64,000 nucleotides of DNA from Roridomyces roridus (GCA_029378245.1 JARKIF010000005.1:992001-1056000), one strand, 5' to 3'; shown: positions 33,517 through 46,284, counted from the first letter of the stretch. Made by a program: numbers and translations. Notes: generated by a model not told the origin, from the letters alone.

Positions 33517-34943
33517 ATGTCAACTGCGACCCCCAACTCTCGTGCTTCCCTTCTTTCCGGTCTCCGAACTGGTGGTGTCCGCTCCACCTCGGCCGCCATC
33601 CCTCATACCGCTGCGCCTGGCGGATCCTTCCACGTGCCCCGCTTCGCTTCCCAGCACCATCACTCGGTCTTCCCTGAGGAGGAAGACGACCAGATGGCTC
33701 AGGGCCATACCCAGAACGTCTTTGCCAACCACTCCGCTCGCATGCCGATGACAGCTGCAGTCGATGGCCCTGGATTCATCCAGCAACAGCAGCGTGGCAT
33801 GAACCCGAATAGCGCCCCATTCAATCCCTCCTTTTTGACCCAGGCATCTGCCCAGGCGCAGACCCAGGCGTTTCAGATGCAGATGATGCAACTCGAGATC
33901 ATGAAAATGCAGGTGCGTCCCGTCGGCAACCAATTGGCTCGCTGTGTCTCACAAATTGCAAATTGCAGACCATTCAGGCCCAACAGTATCAAGCGCAGAT
34001 CCTTGCTGCCCAGATGCAGCAGCAGCAGCAACAGGCTCAACCGAGTCCCCGGCGTGTCAGTTTCAACCCGCCGGCCACTGCTGGACCCTTGCAGAGTTCA
34101 TTTGACTTGCGGTCCGCCACGCTGAGCGCTCAGATGCGTCGTGCCGCGCAGAATGTGGACGAGCAACAGGTTCCGATGACTGCTGCTCTCGGCGGTCGAT
34201 TTGGCGCTCGTCCCGCAGGGTCTCGCTTTACCCCGGAAGAGGACGATACGGTGGCTGTCCCCTCCACTCCCCACGTGACCACCGTGATCAGCGGAGGTAC
34301 TTCTCTCGGTAGCCCCGCCTCGAACAATGTTACCCCGAACGGGACTCCATCCAAGTCCGACTCGGTATCCAACTGGCGTCGCGGCGGGAACAACAACTCC
34401 GTTCTCAGCGGTAACAATCGGTCGCCCAGTGTCAAAGTGACCCCTCCTCCTGCTGAAAGCCCTGTTGCAACTCCCTCTCCTGTCGGCAAATCCCGTCCGC
34501 AGCCGCTGCGGTTCAGTTTGGTTGCCTCTCAGCCCATGCCGGTCATCGCCATCGACAATGTCGAAGGAGACGGCCAAGAGATTGAATTGGAGGCGGATGC
34601 CTCGTCGGGGTCTTCCAAGTCGGTGGGCTCCAACCCAACTACGCCCCCCTCCTCGTCTTCCATTGAGATGCCTCTGTCGCCGCGCGAAGAAGCCTCCAAG
34701 AAACTGTACGAGGGTTTGGGGATCGGTAGGCCTGTCTCTGTGGTCAACGAACCGCAGCAGCTGGCTTCAGTTGCTGGTCACAGGATGGCCAGCCAACCCG
34801 TGCGTCAGCCTCGGGGACCTCCTTCTGGCGCGGACGAGCTTGGCCCAAAGAACTTTGCCACTAGAATCAGGCGCAAAGCCATCGGTGGCCTGGGTATGCT
34901 GATGACCTCACGTGAAAGACGCGAAGTCGTTGAAGCATACTGA
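33517..34943 (+). CDS. Unknown Gln/Ser/Pro-rich protein
   Basis: Two exons joined at an intron of about 55 bases (about 33913-33967, acceptor TTGCAG). The first exon is mostly disordered, ending in Gln/Met-rich AFQMQMMQLEIMKMQ. The second begins TIQAQQYQAQILAAQMQQQQ. Later blocks include ATLSAQMRRAAQNVDEQQVP, SRFTPEEDDTVAVPSTPHV and a basic C-terminus FATRIRRKAIGGLGMLMTSR. About 455 residues. It looks like a regulatory or RNA-associated fungal protein, but I cannot name a family. The promoter has a TATA box, and the pyrimidine-rich leader suggests strong expression. Confidence 0.7.
34017..34034 (+). repeat. CAG repeat coding poly-Gln
   Basis: CAG units with one CAA encode six glutamines in the Gln-rich protein. 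Confidence 0.8.
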
Positions 34944-35314
34944 ACCAGATATTGAATGATTTATGCTCGCAAGCCCGAGGTTCCATCTTCTTACCCATGT
35001 GTTCCCAAGGGCACGCTACTGCCCTACAAAAACCACACTATACATTCCTTCTTTCAACACTTTATAACCGGCGACACACCCTTCCCCCGGGCAATTGCTT
35101 TCATCATGATCCTCCTCATGTACTCTCGTTTATTCAGGGGACCATAGACACTGTCGCGGTGAGGGAGTCGGTATCTGAGCAGCGTGTAGGTTATCCTTGT
35201 ACATGTAAGTTCAGCATGTACCAGTATATTTAGTATTTTGGGCACGTAGTGCGTTTGTTGTACTCAAATGCATGTCTTTACCGCTCAACCACTAGTATTA
35301 CAAACAAAACTCGA
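34944..35314. other. 371-bp convergent intergenic region
   Basis: 3' flanks of the Gln-rich gene and ARP4. A/T-rich towards the right; no gene, RNA or repeat seen. Confidence 0.6.
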
Positions 35315-37004
35315 CTACTTGCATCTCTGGCCCACAATCGCCTTGCCGTGCTCCGCCCACTCCTCTTTGCTGATCCACAGCTGATGGAAAGTACCCAGAC
35401 TACCGAGCACGCTTCCGCCTAACCACCCTCCATAGCGGCGTTCGACAGGATTGCCAGGCGAATGAATTTTGACCTGCTCAGATGTAAGAAGGCGGAGACT
35501 GAAATTCAAGTGGACTTGCATGTGGGAAATTTCTGGAGAGTTCAGCAGAGAGTCGATCGCCGAATCCAGCAAACAAGCTTCCGCCGCCTGTAAGCACAAC
35601 ATTGCCCATGATGACTTGACGCAGCTCAGGATCGCATGCACGCAAAGATTCGGAGATCAGGGCAGTCATGGTTTTTGGAAGATGAGAATTGCTCGACTAG
35701 GCTACTGTGAGCACAAGAAGATGCGTGGAAGAGGGTATAGTGTACCATCATTTGAGGAGCGTGCAAAAAGAATTGCTCCCCGACCGAGTACCTTTCGGGG
35801 CCAAAGTACGAGATGTAACCCGTCGGGAATTCGTACTGCTTGGGTGGCCGAGACGCAGCAGCCCTGTTGTGCCGATCAAGAACATCCTGGTGGGAGATGG
35901 AAAAATACGGACTGATCATTCCATCCCGTCTCTAGAACGCCTGCAACACTCTGGATCCATTCGTCTACTTCACGCGCCTCGGACCAAGCCCGCCAACTTT
36001 GCGTCGTCTTTGGCACGCGATCTTCACGAAGGGCAAACCGCGGCGGAGCACCCGCATCTACCGGCTGAATTTCTCAGTTAGATAAGGCGATTCAAGAAGA
36101 CACGAACCAGCTTGTTGGCGATGAGCTGGTGAGGGAACAGGTCGATTCCCCGCCTGTGAGGCGTTGGGTTGACAAGAAGATGACGCGCATGTGCGTGGAC
36201 ATATTGCGGGAGCGGAGAGTATGCAAGACCTGGCAAATTGTATCAGCCCCAGCTGGGATGTGGGTCTTGGACGCGTGCCTTTACGGAGGACAAAACCGTC
36301 GACCACAGGCGTCACGCTTGCCATCGTGTGCCCTACGTCGATTACAAGTGCGGACCCTTTTCCTGCAGCGAAACTGGCGGAGAATGAGAGATATGTTGTC
36401 GTGTCAAGGGAGGACATACGCGTTGAGAACGCCCGTATTGGCGATATAGAAAGCCGGCACTTGGAATTCCTCAAACATTATCTCTGCCATTCGTTCTCTG
36501 TTGGCAGGCGTATTCCATGCGGGCTCCGTGACCAGAATGGGGTGGTCTGAGGGATTGCAGCGCATCACGTCCACCACCGCGTGCCGCATGAGCGCGGCTA
36601 CGGGGCCAAAATCGTTTACTAGACGCGATTTATAAGTGTCTGGACAAGGAGAAGTAAGAGAAACACACCGAGTCCCTCGACCATAGGATTCGCAACCTCC
36701 ATACCCTCCCTCCAGACGGTTGGACCGTATTGCCCCATGTGCATTTTCGCGATTTTGGGAGTTCCAGGATTATTCATCGGGTCTTCTGTGACATCCTGCA
36801 TGGCAGAATCCGCGTCGGGGGCCGTTCTGTGGTATCCATACGATGTTGGAATCACAGCTTTTGGTGTATCGTCGCCAGCATATCCCGCGCGTACAGAAGA
36901 GGTGCCAATATCAATGACGAGGGCAGAAACCTCATCTGCAGTCGGCCCAATTAGCAACGAGCATTGTGAGTGGGACAGGACGCGCCTCCTCCGTAGTTGA
37001 CCAT
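35315..37004 (-). CDS. ARP4: Actin-related protein Arp4
   Basis: Nuclear actin-like subunit of NuA4, SWR1 and INO80. Spliced N-terminus [17 protein letters not shown], then [19 protein letters not shown] (phosphate loop), [47 protein letters not shown] (second phosphate loop), [39 protein letters not shown] and the C-terminus [20 protein letters not shown]. The first intron (36936-36985) begins GCGCGT, a GC-AG intron; the conserved MVNYGGDEV start requires it. About nine introns. Stop TAG at 35315-35317. Divergent from ERB1 with 58 bases between starts. Confidence 0.88.
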
Positions 37005-37062
37005 CACGGTACGATCGAGAAATTCAAATCACGTTTCTCTCCATCAAACCCTCTTCAAAATT

Positions 37063-39658
37063 ATGGCTCCCGACCCCAAGCCGACGACCAAGAAGAGGAA
37101 GGCTCCTAGGGATGATGGCCCCGCCGAGGACACTCCTGCCTTCCTTGCACCCACGGAAACACTCGAGATGTTGACCGACGACGAGGGTGCCGACGATGCT
37201 GCCTCGGACGACGGAGAGGTCGACGAATTTCCCGAGATCGACGCCGAGAGCGACTCTGAAGACGAGGATTTCTTCGAGGGTTCTGAAGAGGACGAAGAGG
37301 ACGGCGAAAACGCCGATTCTGACGACTCCATGGACCGGGATATTTTTCCAAAACCAAAAACTATTATCTCGGACATTACTGGCCAACCAAAACGCGTGTA
37401 CCCCGAGATAGAGCCCGAGTATGACTCTGATTCGTCGACGGAGGAGGTGTGTTTGCTGCCTTCCGTGTCTTGCTCGTACCCAAAACTTTGCTCAGACTCA
37501 GAATCGCGTCGGAAATGTGCCAATGCACTGGTACGACGAGTTGCCCCACGTCGGGTACGACATGGACGGAAAGATGGTTCTACGCCCTGCTCGAGGGGAT
37601 GAGCTGGACAAGTTTTTGCAAACCGTGGACGATCCCTCTTCTTGGTAAGTCTTTTGCTACCTCCTGGCCTAGCCCCGCCAAATGATGACTTCAGGACCTC
37701 TGCTTTTGATAAAACTGCCCAAATGGATAAGCCTCTTTCTGCAGAGGAGCTCGATATCATCCGCAGACTCTATGCAAACGAGGTTCCGGACGCAGGGTAC
37801 GATCCGTATGAGCCCATGACCGAATGGTTCACAGGCAAAGGCAAGGAAGAGGTTATGCCTATTTCTTCTGCGCCGGAGCCCAAGCGTCGCTGGGTTCCCA
37901 GTAAATGGGAAAAACAAAAGGTTGCCCCAAACGAGTCTGATGTAAAACAAGGACTGATTGTCTTCTAGGTCATGAAAATTGTGCGCGCCATTCGCCAGGG
38001 TCGCATAGTCCCTTCGAAGCCCAAGACGACGTCCAAGCTCGAATTCTATGCTATCTGGAACGAACCCTCCACTTCTCAAGCACCTCCCCTCCCCGCTCCC
38101 AAACCCCGCCTTCCCACCAATTCCGAATCTTATAATCCTCCCGAAGAATACCTTCCCACTGACGCCGAGCGCGCTGAATGGGAAGCTCTTGACCGTGAAG
38201 ATCGAGAACGGGACTATCTCCCTAAAAAGTACCCTTCGTTACGACTGGTACCCGCCTACGACCAGTTCATCCAAGAGAGGTTCAGCCGCCAACTTGACTT
38301 GTATCTGGCGCCTCGGATCCAGCGAGTCAAACTCAACATCGATCCCAACACATTGATACCAAAGTTGCCCAGTCCACAAAGCTTACGACCGTTCCCTAAT
38401 TACAAGTCGCTCAAGTTCGCCCACGCTGGTCGGGCAAGGTCTATCAGCGTCAGTGCAGATGGCGCATGGGTTGTCAGTGGTGACGAGAGTGGCGTCGTCA
38501 GCCTGTGGGAAGTGAACGTTGGTCGTGAAGTGAAACGCTGGAAATTCCAAGGGAAAATCGGTGCTCTGGAATGGTGCCCTCGGACCGATGTCAGCTACTT
38601 TGTCGTTGGCACGTGAGTGTTTCGATACTTGTACGCCGCGTCCTGCTTAACTCTTCTTTTCCAGCGAAGAAACTTTGCATTTCGTCGTGCCTCCGAACCT
38701 TCCTTCATCTGTCTTGCTTGCGACCCAGAACCTCCTGGCTCCTACATCACTCCCTCCGGCTCCTGAAACGCCGTCGCCAGTGAAATGGGCTACACCTCCG
38801 ACTAGCTCATGGTCGCCGGACAATATCATCCTCACTGTACAACTTCCCCCGTCCTCGGGCTTAACTAAGCAGATTAGTTGGCACCGACGTGGTGACTACA
38901 TGGCTACCGTCTGTCCGTAACTCTCCACGTCTTCTGGATTTCTTCACTCATGCCCTGATTACATAGCCAGCGCCGGAACGCAAGGAGGTGTTTGGATGCA
39001 TCAAATCACGCGAAGGCATTCCCAAGCTCCTTTCAAAAAGATAAGGGGTTCCGTTCAATTAGTGCTCTTCCATCCTTTGAAGCCCCATTTCTTTGTGGCG
39101 GTCGGTGTTTCTTATACTACCTATTTCTCTCGGCCTGACGAATTTGCACAGACGCAACAATACGTGCGGATATACAACTTGTCTGAGCAAAAGCTGCTCA
39201 AGACGCTTATGCCCGGGATCAAATGGATATCTTCCATGGACGTTCACCCGTCTGGGGACCATCTTATCGTCGGCGGCTATGACCGAAAGCTGTGCTGGTT
39301 TGATCTGGAACTGAGCGACAAACCTTACAAGGTTTTACGGTACGCTTTCCACGCATACCAGTCTCACCTGAGCTTGAACCTTTTCGTGCCTAGTTATCAC
39401 ACGCGTGCCATACGTTCGCTGGCTTTCCATCCCACATATCCTCTCTTTGCGTCCTCGTCGGACGACGGAGCCATCCAGGTGTTCCACTCGAGAGTCTATA
39501 ACGACCTGATGACGGACCCTCTGATTGTGCCCTTGAAAATTCTCCGAGGGCATACCGTAAAGGAGGGGCTCGGTGTTCTAGAGGTCAAGTGGTGTGCGCG
39601 GCAGCCCTGGCTCGTGAGCGGGGGTGCTGATGGCACTGTCGGCCTGTGGTGCAGCTAA
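37063..39658 (+). CDS. ERB1: Ribosome biogenesis protein Erb1/BOP1 (PeBoW complex)
   Basis: Needed with Nop7 and Ytm1 for 27S rRNA processing and 60S assembly. An acidic N-terminus (EDEDFFEGSEEDEEDGE) leads into the BOP1NT domain: VPMHWYDELPHVGYDMDG, LDKFLQTVDDP, RRLYANEVPDAGYDPYEP, VRAIRQGRIVP, DYLPKKYPSLRLVPAYDQF and FSRQLDLYLAPRIQRVKLNI. The WD40 propeller follows (ARSISVSADGAWVVSGDESG, WISSMDVHPSGDHLIVGGYD, IRSLAFHPTYPLFASSSDDG, and ending LVSGGADGTVGLWCS). About seven short introns, no frame disturbance seen. Ends in TAA at 39656-39658. Confidence 0.92.
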
Positions 39659-40124
39659 AAGTACATGCACGCGTTACAATCTTCGGTGGCATATTTAACA
39701 CCGCACGACATCTCCTGTCTTCCCACCGTCGAGTTTAAAAGTTTCTGGGACGCGACCACGTTCACCGACACGTAAACAACTGCCAGCTCTGCGTGAACTC
39801 TTGCTATTCGTCTACTTTTTGGTGCGTGCAATTAACAACATCTTCGGCCCCCAAGACCCGCGAAAAGAGGGCTACTGAGCCAGGAACTCCAACCAAATAC
39901 GATACACCCGCGTTGACTTCCGCGTCACGTACTTGACGGTGGCGAATACATAAGGAGCCTTTACCACCGAATCTCGGCCGTTGTGCTCTCGAGGCAGGTG
40001 CTTTAGTGACGCTCGAAACGACCTTCCAGTCATTGTATCTTTCCAAACAGAAATGAGAGCCTAACCATCACTTTAATCGAGTCTAGATTTACAAGAAGAC
40101 CAATGGAAGCGAAAAACGGCCGCC
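39659..40124. other. 466-bp intergenic region
   Basis: Between ERB1 and the 7TM gene, same strand. Contains one ACGCGT hexamer near 39669. Short open frames on the minus strand here have no coding look. No RNA gene recognised. Confidence 0.55.
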
Positions 40125-41878
40125 ATGGCTAACGCCACATTACCGGATGAGTTTTTTAAAGTCGATGCGCCGCCACGTTTTGGTTGGGTTCCCTCCCTCT
40201 GCTTTATCTCTTCTCCTGCGACGATGGTCAATTGGTCTGCCCCCGCTGAGATCCTCAAAGATTCCGGTTCGTCCGCGCGGTTTCAGGTTGGGCTCGAACT
40301 GACTTGTGCAGATGTTTTCGTGAAAATTATCTTCAGCATTGCAGGGCTGTTTTGCTGGGAGTGCGTTTGGATTACATGTTCAAGCTCGCTAAGTTCCTAA
40401 CGTGGGACCAGGTTGGTGACCACCTGGGGCTTTGAATGGTCTCTCATCACGCGGCGCCGACGGTTTCGCTGGCCACTGGTGCGTTTCGGGCTTTCGTTCT
40501 TGTTCTGCGTTGACGCTGAGATGATAGAGTGAGTTTACCCATTAAACTTGGCGTTCACTCACCCGTCTAGTCTTCTTCTTCTTGTCTCGATACTGCATGC
40601 TCATGGCCATCATTGGATTGTGTGTCGTCTATCCGGTTTCACAAGCCGTCATAATATCGTCTCCAGGATCATCTCGCTCACGGTAACCCATCCTATCAAC
40701 TGCGGGGTACACCTTTCCCTCCTCTGCGTTCCGAACCGATGCTGACGACCACAGGTTCTGTTTACCTTCAATTCCGTATGCCCATTTCTCACTACTGGTC
40801 GACATCTGATTCTGGTCAGTGGAGCGGAAATATGGCCATCCTGTGTGCTTCAACCTCTCTCATGCTGCGCACGTATGTTTGTCCAATTCTTTACATTCAA
40901 ATTTTCATCCTGCGGACAGTATCGCACTCTGGGAAAGGAAACGGAGCATCGTCCTATTTCTCGGCGGACTTTCTTTGGCCCACTGGTGTTTGTTGTACCG
41001 CACGATGTTCGTCCTACACGCAATGTACGATAACCACCTGCGGATGTGCGTTGTCGCCTCGACCGACTCGTCGCTTCTCAACATGACGTTCTTCTTCAGT
41101 ATAACCACTTCCTTTGTCCATTTGTTTCTTTACATTAACCTCATTGCAGCGATGGGCTTTGACTTTATCATCATGTGCACGACTGCCGTGGCTGTGGGTT
41201 ATCTGCTTATTCGCCAGTCATTTTCATTGACGCGTTTTCCAGCTCTTGGGGCGACACTCTGCGCGGACTGATTTGTGGAAATTACTCTTCACCGATGGAT
41301 TGGTCTATTTTGTGGTCACCTTCTCCATGAATTGTGTTCCGGCGGTGAGGGCAACGTTCACTCGACAGTCTGAAAGCTCACAGACGCAAAGGTGTTGAAT
41401 CTCCTCAATCTCAATTGTACGTGTACCTGTTCTCTGTGGCCTCGGACCTGACGAGACTCCAATAGCGCCTATGAACGTGTGCGTGCCGCGTAACATTCTG
41501 AAATCAGGGACTGACTTTTTTCCTCGACAGCATGGCTACAGTGGGTGCTTGTGCAATTTTCATTTGATCCATCTAAAGCTGGTTCAGATTCCGGCAGCAA
41601 CTGTATCGTGAGTGTTTTCATTGATTAGCAGAAAATAGTAGGCTGACCGGACTAGGTCTATCGCAGCTTGTCGGGCAGTGATGCGTTTACTGGATTACAA
41701 CTCGGACGTCTACATCCATTCATTGGCCGTCATACCCTCGAGTGACCTTCGGAACAGTACTCCTTTTGCTCTACCCAGTGTCCCTAGGTTCGCCTTGACG
41801 AGGTCAGAGGGCGTCCTTGTAACGACCGAGCACATCACCATGTCCGAAATCCAGTGCGTCCCGGTCCGTACCACCTGA
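40125..41878 (+). CDS. Seven-TM orphan membrane protein of the mushroom type
   Basis: A multi-exon gene whose joined segments include MANATLPDEFFKV, FVKIIFSIAGLFCWE, WGFEWSLITRRRRFRWPL, a segment around MAIIGLCVVYPVSQAV, FNSVCGNTAILCASTSLMLR, SIVLFLGGLSLAHWCLLYRT and DFIIMCTTAVA, then LFTDGLVYFVVTFSMNCVPA and ACRAVMRLLDYNSDVYIHS. Seven hydrophobic segments with an extracellular N-terminus are likely. The WE-x-x-T-x-x-FEWSLITRRR pattern occurs in a large Agaricomycete family of unknown function. Some exon joins are uncertain. The tail may extend through an intron to about 42100, where a hydrophilic frame (YDLEAGRHGMDDGSRDSN) is open, but phases do not match cleanly. Confidence 0.6.
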
Positions 41879-42401
41879 TCGTGATTTGCTCATCAAAAAT
41901 GCTGCGGCAGATCGCCCATGGGCGCAGTCATAACTTACAGCAAAACCGACTTGCCAGTACGATCTTGAAGCAGGACGGCATGGGATGGACGACGGCAGCC
42001 GGGACAGTAACTCGAACTCTGAAAAGGTGCCGAGGAGACGGTGGAATCGTCGGACTATACTGCATCGTGATTACTGTCGCGATTTTCCAGAAAATGTGTA
42101 TATATGTAGTTCAAGATTTTGTGTCCGCAGCCAGATGAGTCGGGCACCGACTAGAGCATGCTGTACACGGGACTGCGGGTGGATGAGGCCCGGGGTACAA
42201 TATGCTGCCCCAAGCCATTTGGGACACACGTGGACTTTTTCTCGTCCGAACCCCATCACCCTTCGCGTCCTAGGCCATTCCCCGTCGTCGTTGGCTGCAT
42301 ATACCTCATTCTGCGGCCCTCAGTTATTTAACGCCGAATAACGTACACCAAGCACTCATCTTACCGGCGATCGAACAAAGTAGGCTGAGATTGGCGGTGG
42401 G
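41879..42401. other. Region between 7TM gene and deubiquitinase
   Basis: The left part (to about 42130) may contain the last exon of the 7TM gene. The rest holds no recognisable gene. Confidence 0.5.
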
Positions 42402-45324
42402 ATGGCGAAAGGCAAAGCTCCCAGCCCACAGGAACTCTACCGCGCCCGCAAGCAGCGGTGAGTGAACAGTCATCTGGCTCGTTCCGGCGCAAGAATTTCT
42501 CACAAGGAATGCATCAGAGAAGAGGAGGAACGACTTGCCTTCCTGCCTCCGGGATTGTTTAATCATGGCAATACTTGTTTTATGAACTCAGTCCTGCAAG
42601 GGGTGCGTCCATCCAAGCATTCCGAGGCCATCTAGCTAACCTCCGAGCCGACCGTAGCTACTCGCTACCCGTCTGCTTTCTCAACTCGTCCATTTCGCCC
42701 CGATCCCTCCGTCGACCCAAGCCCATTCGGCCACCCTCCTGGCCTCGCGTCGCTCGCCCCAGCTTACAAACGGGCACGACATCGCTGGCCCGTCCGAGCA
42801 GAAATGGGTTGGCACGATGCCGATCGGAGATATGTTTCTCGACGTACTACTGAGAGCCTGGGATGCGCAGCATCACAGGCGGCGCGAGAACCTCAGCCCT
42901 AGGTTTGTTCTTCTCTCACTCTACACTACAACTAACAAATCTGCAGGCCGATACTGACTGCGTTGGGCAAGAAATACGACCAGTACCTCGATTTCGCCCA
43001 ACAAGATGCCCATGAATTCATGCGGATCCTGCTTGACGCGATTAGCATGGAGGAGCTCGATATTATCAAGAAATCACGACCCCCACAACCGCCCCGAAAG
43101 CGTCGACGAACCTCCACTCCTGCCGCCCCACCCCCGCCGGAAGACGCGCCAATGTCCCTCGTGGATATGATCTTTGGCGGCAAGCTTGCTAGTATCCTCG
43201 TTTGTCAGAAATGCAAACACGTTTCGCACACGTACGAGGATTTCAACGACCTCAGCCTTAGCATCAAGCACGAGGATTATGGTTCAGGGAGGAAGCGCGA
43301 ACGGTTCAAGTCGTTTGCCAAGAAGTTGGGAACTGTGGTTTCGCTGGGCACCGAGGCGCTGCAGTCACCGAGAGCCAGCTCTGTTCCTCCGACTCCAAGG
43401 GAACGTCCTGATGACCCAATGGAACCACCGACGGTAGAGGAGGACCCGAGGAGGAGGAGTTTGGACATCCCGCATGCCGATGTGCATGCCGAGCAGGGTC
43501 AAGAAATTCCAGTGAGGCTCAACGGCGTCTCCATTGTCACAACACCGGACAATAAGCACATCGAATTTGTGGATCAACCAAAGGTGGAGAGGAAAGATGA
43601 GCGGAATAAAGCCGCGGATGGATGGGCGAAGCTTGGGCGGCGGTTGAGTATGAGACTGGGCAGTAGCAAGAAGGACAAGGAGCGCCGCAGCCGTTCAAAG
43701 GAGCGCGCCAGTCATGACTTTTCCGTTCACCCACCCGAACGGCCTCCCTCAAGCATTGAGATCAAACTCCAACCTGCGGCGGAATTGGAAACACCCCACC
43801 CGAGCGTGCCCTCCATCACCATCGCCGCCCCTCGGCCGCTGTTGTCCACTGCCACGCCAGTCGTCGCACGCAGCAAGTCACCGAAACCACCGAAACCGTC
43901 TGCGGGAGAGACGGCTTATCTCCGCCAAATTCTGGCCGACGTCTCCGGCGGCTCTGATGCATTATGGCTGAAGCTTGGCGGTGGATTACCTGGCGTCGAG
44001 GAGTGCTTGCGGATGTTCACTGCTGTGGAGGTCCTGGATGGCGAGAATATGGTCGGATGTCGGCGGTGTTGGAAGATTGCGAATGGCGAGTACGTGCCAC
44101 GTACGCGAGTTCCAAACGAGAAAGCCGGCGAGGACAACGATGATTCCGAGGACAGTGGTGACAATCAAGAGTCTCCGGTGGTGCCTATTGTCAACGGTGC
44201 GCGACCGCTAATTCCGACATCGATATCCACACCGGTCATTCCGGTGTATTCAGTCCCCAATCTCAAGACGGGAGGGCTCCACCTCGTCGCTGCCTTTGGT
44301 AACGCCGCAGAGTAGCTCGTCTGATTCCGCGCTGGGACGGAGTCATTTTGAGGATGAAACGGATAATACGACGCCTCCGTCCTCTGCCAGTTCTATGCAT
44401 TCTCTGCCGATCTCAGGAGAACAGGAAGCGGAGACGTCGCCCGTGGCTGAGCTGACCGTTGTACCTCCTACCCCAAGCGACGACACTTTCGGTGCTGCGA
44501 GGGGTGGCGAACACCCGACGTTGAATCCCATCACGGAGGGTGTGGAGATGAGCCACAAAGACGCGGCTGTGAACGGACTTCATCCGCCCAACGCGAGCCA
44601 CCACTATCGACATCATTCGTGGGACGAGAGCACGGACGGCAGTTCAGGAGATGAGAGCGATATGTCGTCTGGGCATGTCTCGTCTGCTTCCCCATCCGAC
44701 GGCGAGCTAGCTGCGCCCCGCACCAAGCCCAAGTCGAAACCCAAGCCGGTGATCATGAGGCCAGCATTCAAGCGCTACCTGATCGCGGTGCCGCCGCCCG
44801 TGCTAGTCATTCATCTCAAGCGCTTCCAGCAGGTATCCAAGACGATGATATCGTTTTCGAACGGGTTCAAGAAGCTGGACGATTATGTCACGTTTCCTGA
44901 GATGCTGGATGTGACGCCCTTCCTTGCGCCAAAGAAGGAGGATTATGGGTTGAGGGGTAATGGCAGGACTGGGGGCGCGAAGCGGAAGGAGACTGAGCGA
45001 TGCATGTATCGGTTGTATGCCGTCGTGGTGCATATAGGCAATATGGTCAGCCTTTTTTTTGTTTACTCGTTTTCTGCGCTGACGGGAAACCCTAGCTCTC
45101 AGGGACATTACGTCGCATTTGTCGCTCTCCCCACTGCGCAGGACTATTGCAACCATTCCCAAGGCCGACGCCACCCCGACGCCGAACATCAACAGGCCCC
45201 GCGTCAGAACCTACAGCGACGCAGCGGCAGTGGGCGTACGTCAGTGACACGGCTTGTGCGACTTTGCACCTTGGAGGAAGTGCTCAAGGCCAAGGCGTAC
45301 ATCTGCATGTACGAGCGAGTTTGA
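42402..45324 (+). CDS. UBP16: Ubiquitin-specific protease (Ubp16/USP36-like)
   Basis: Cleaves ubiquitin from substrates. Catalytic Cys box LFNHGNTCFMNSVLQG, then ATRLLSQLVHFAPIPPSTQA, MFLDVLLRAWDAQ, DFAQQDAHEFMRILLDA, a zinc-binding pair VCQKCKHVSHTYEDF, a long disordered insertion, VLVIHLKRFQQV and the His box GHYVAFVALP, ending VRLCTLEEVLKAKAYICMYE. The insertion of several hundred Ser/Pro/Glu-rich residues between the fingers and His box is long. Extra bases at 44274-44276 and 45102-45104, and three more between about 45144 and 45253, break the frame around the catalytic His and C-terminus; readings here need correction. Four introns. Confidence 0.85.
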
Positions 45325-45453
45325 GAGCATTTTATTAACTTATTTATGCAACTACCACATTGTATATGTGTAGATCGCGTCGAGCGCCAATGTAATAACA
45401 GTTCGAGGATATCGCGTCGAGGTTCAAAAGTACAAAGAGAAAAAAACGTATAA

Positions 45454-46091
45454 CTATCGTCTTCTGTGGGATCTGCCCGCCTTTCTGCGTCCCTGCCACT
45501 CCGCCCTGACGATTCATCTCAGTTTTGCTCGGCCGCGCTACGAGACCCTTTGAATTTCGCCACTCGTCTCGTCGTGAGTTGCGCGGTCCATGCGTGGATA
45601 TTTTCTTTGAACTGTCGGCATCGACTTGCATTGAGTCTAGGACGGAAGGAATTGGTACTTGAATTGCGAGAAACATGTGTATAACTGACCGGCTCCAGGT
45701 AATGACTCGTCCAGCGTTTCCACTGTAAAAACATCGTCAACGACCGTTATGCATGAGAGAATCCCTTGGAGGCCGTGTGGATGACTCTGCTCTGACTCGT
45801 GCACGGTCCTTGACCCATCGCCAACGAGCTCATGCTCTCGGCGGTGATGTCGCATGCGTCCAAGAGACCAAACGTGGTGAACCAGGACCAACCTGGGAGG
45901 TCCTTGTCTTGGGCATCTGCATCCATCTCTTCTTCGTCCTTCTCCGGTCGAGGTGCCGACCTCGATGCGACTTGGCTGAGTTTGGCGTGGAGTCGGTTTA
46001 ACCGCGCGGCCTCTACGGCTGCGTAGACTCCTTCTGTCCGTTTAACAGAGCGGAATGAGCGCTTGACTTTGGAGCGGGTGGATTTGGCCAT
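45454..46091 (-). CDS. LLPH/YBL028C-like nucleolar basic protein (DUF2423)
   Basis: The N-terminus MAKSTRSKVKRSFRSVKR is diagnostic for the family, which associates with early 60S particles. Then come EGVYAAVEAARLNRLHAKL and an acidic linker (EKDEEEMDADAQD). After intron(s), the C-terminal block KKISTHGPRNSRRDEWRNSK and EMNRQGGVAG is visible. One extra G (CCC on the plus strand, 45491-45493) shifts the frame. Without it the protein ends KAGRSHRRR with TAG at 45454-45456; with it the frame runs on to 45344. Roughly 110-130 residues. An exact 14-base string shared with the PRE3/RPN12 promoter lies just upstream. Confidence 0.75.
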
Positions 46092-46146
46092 GGTGAGAGG
46101 GGAGGAAGAAAATTTGGATCACACAGCCACATGCACACTTTCTTCG

Positions 46147-46160
46147 ACTCGAGACGCGTA
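46147..46160. promoter_or_regulatory. ACTCGAGACGCGTA element upstream of the LLPH-like gene
   Basis: This exact 14-mer, containing the ACGCGT hexamer, lies 56 bases upstream of the ATG at 46091 and recurs at 54879-54892. ACGCGT is the core of the yeast MCB (Mbp1/Swi6) site. Use here is inference. Confidence 0.45.
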
Positions 46161-46284
46161 CATACTGCCGCTAGTTTCTGGCAGAGAACAGTGTATTGAA
46201 ACCAAAAAATACAGGGTACGGAAAGCAACACGACGCAGGTTTACAACCTTTTTCTTCACTCTGACGGGGCTTCTCTGTGAAAGA

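Noticed and set aside
39804..40046. 80-codon minus-strand frame between ERB1 and the 7TM gene
   Set aside because: No motif, no plausible splice sites, and composition like intergenic DNA.
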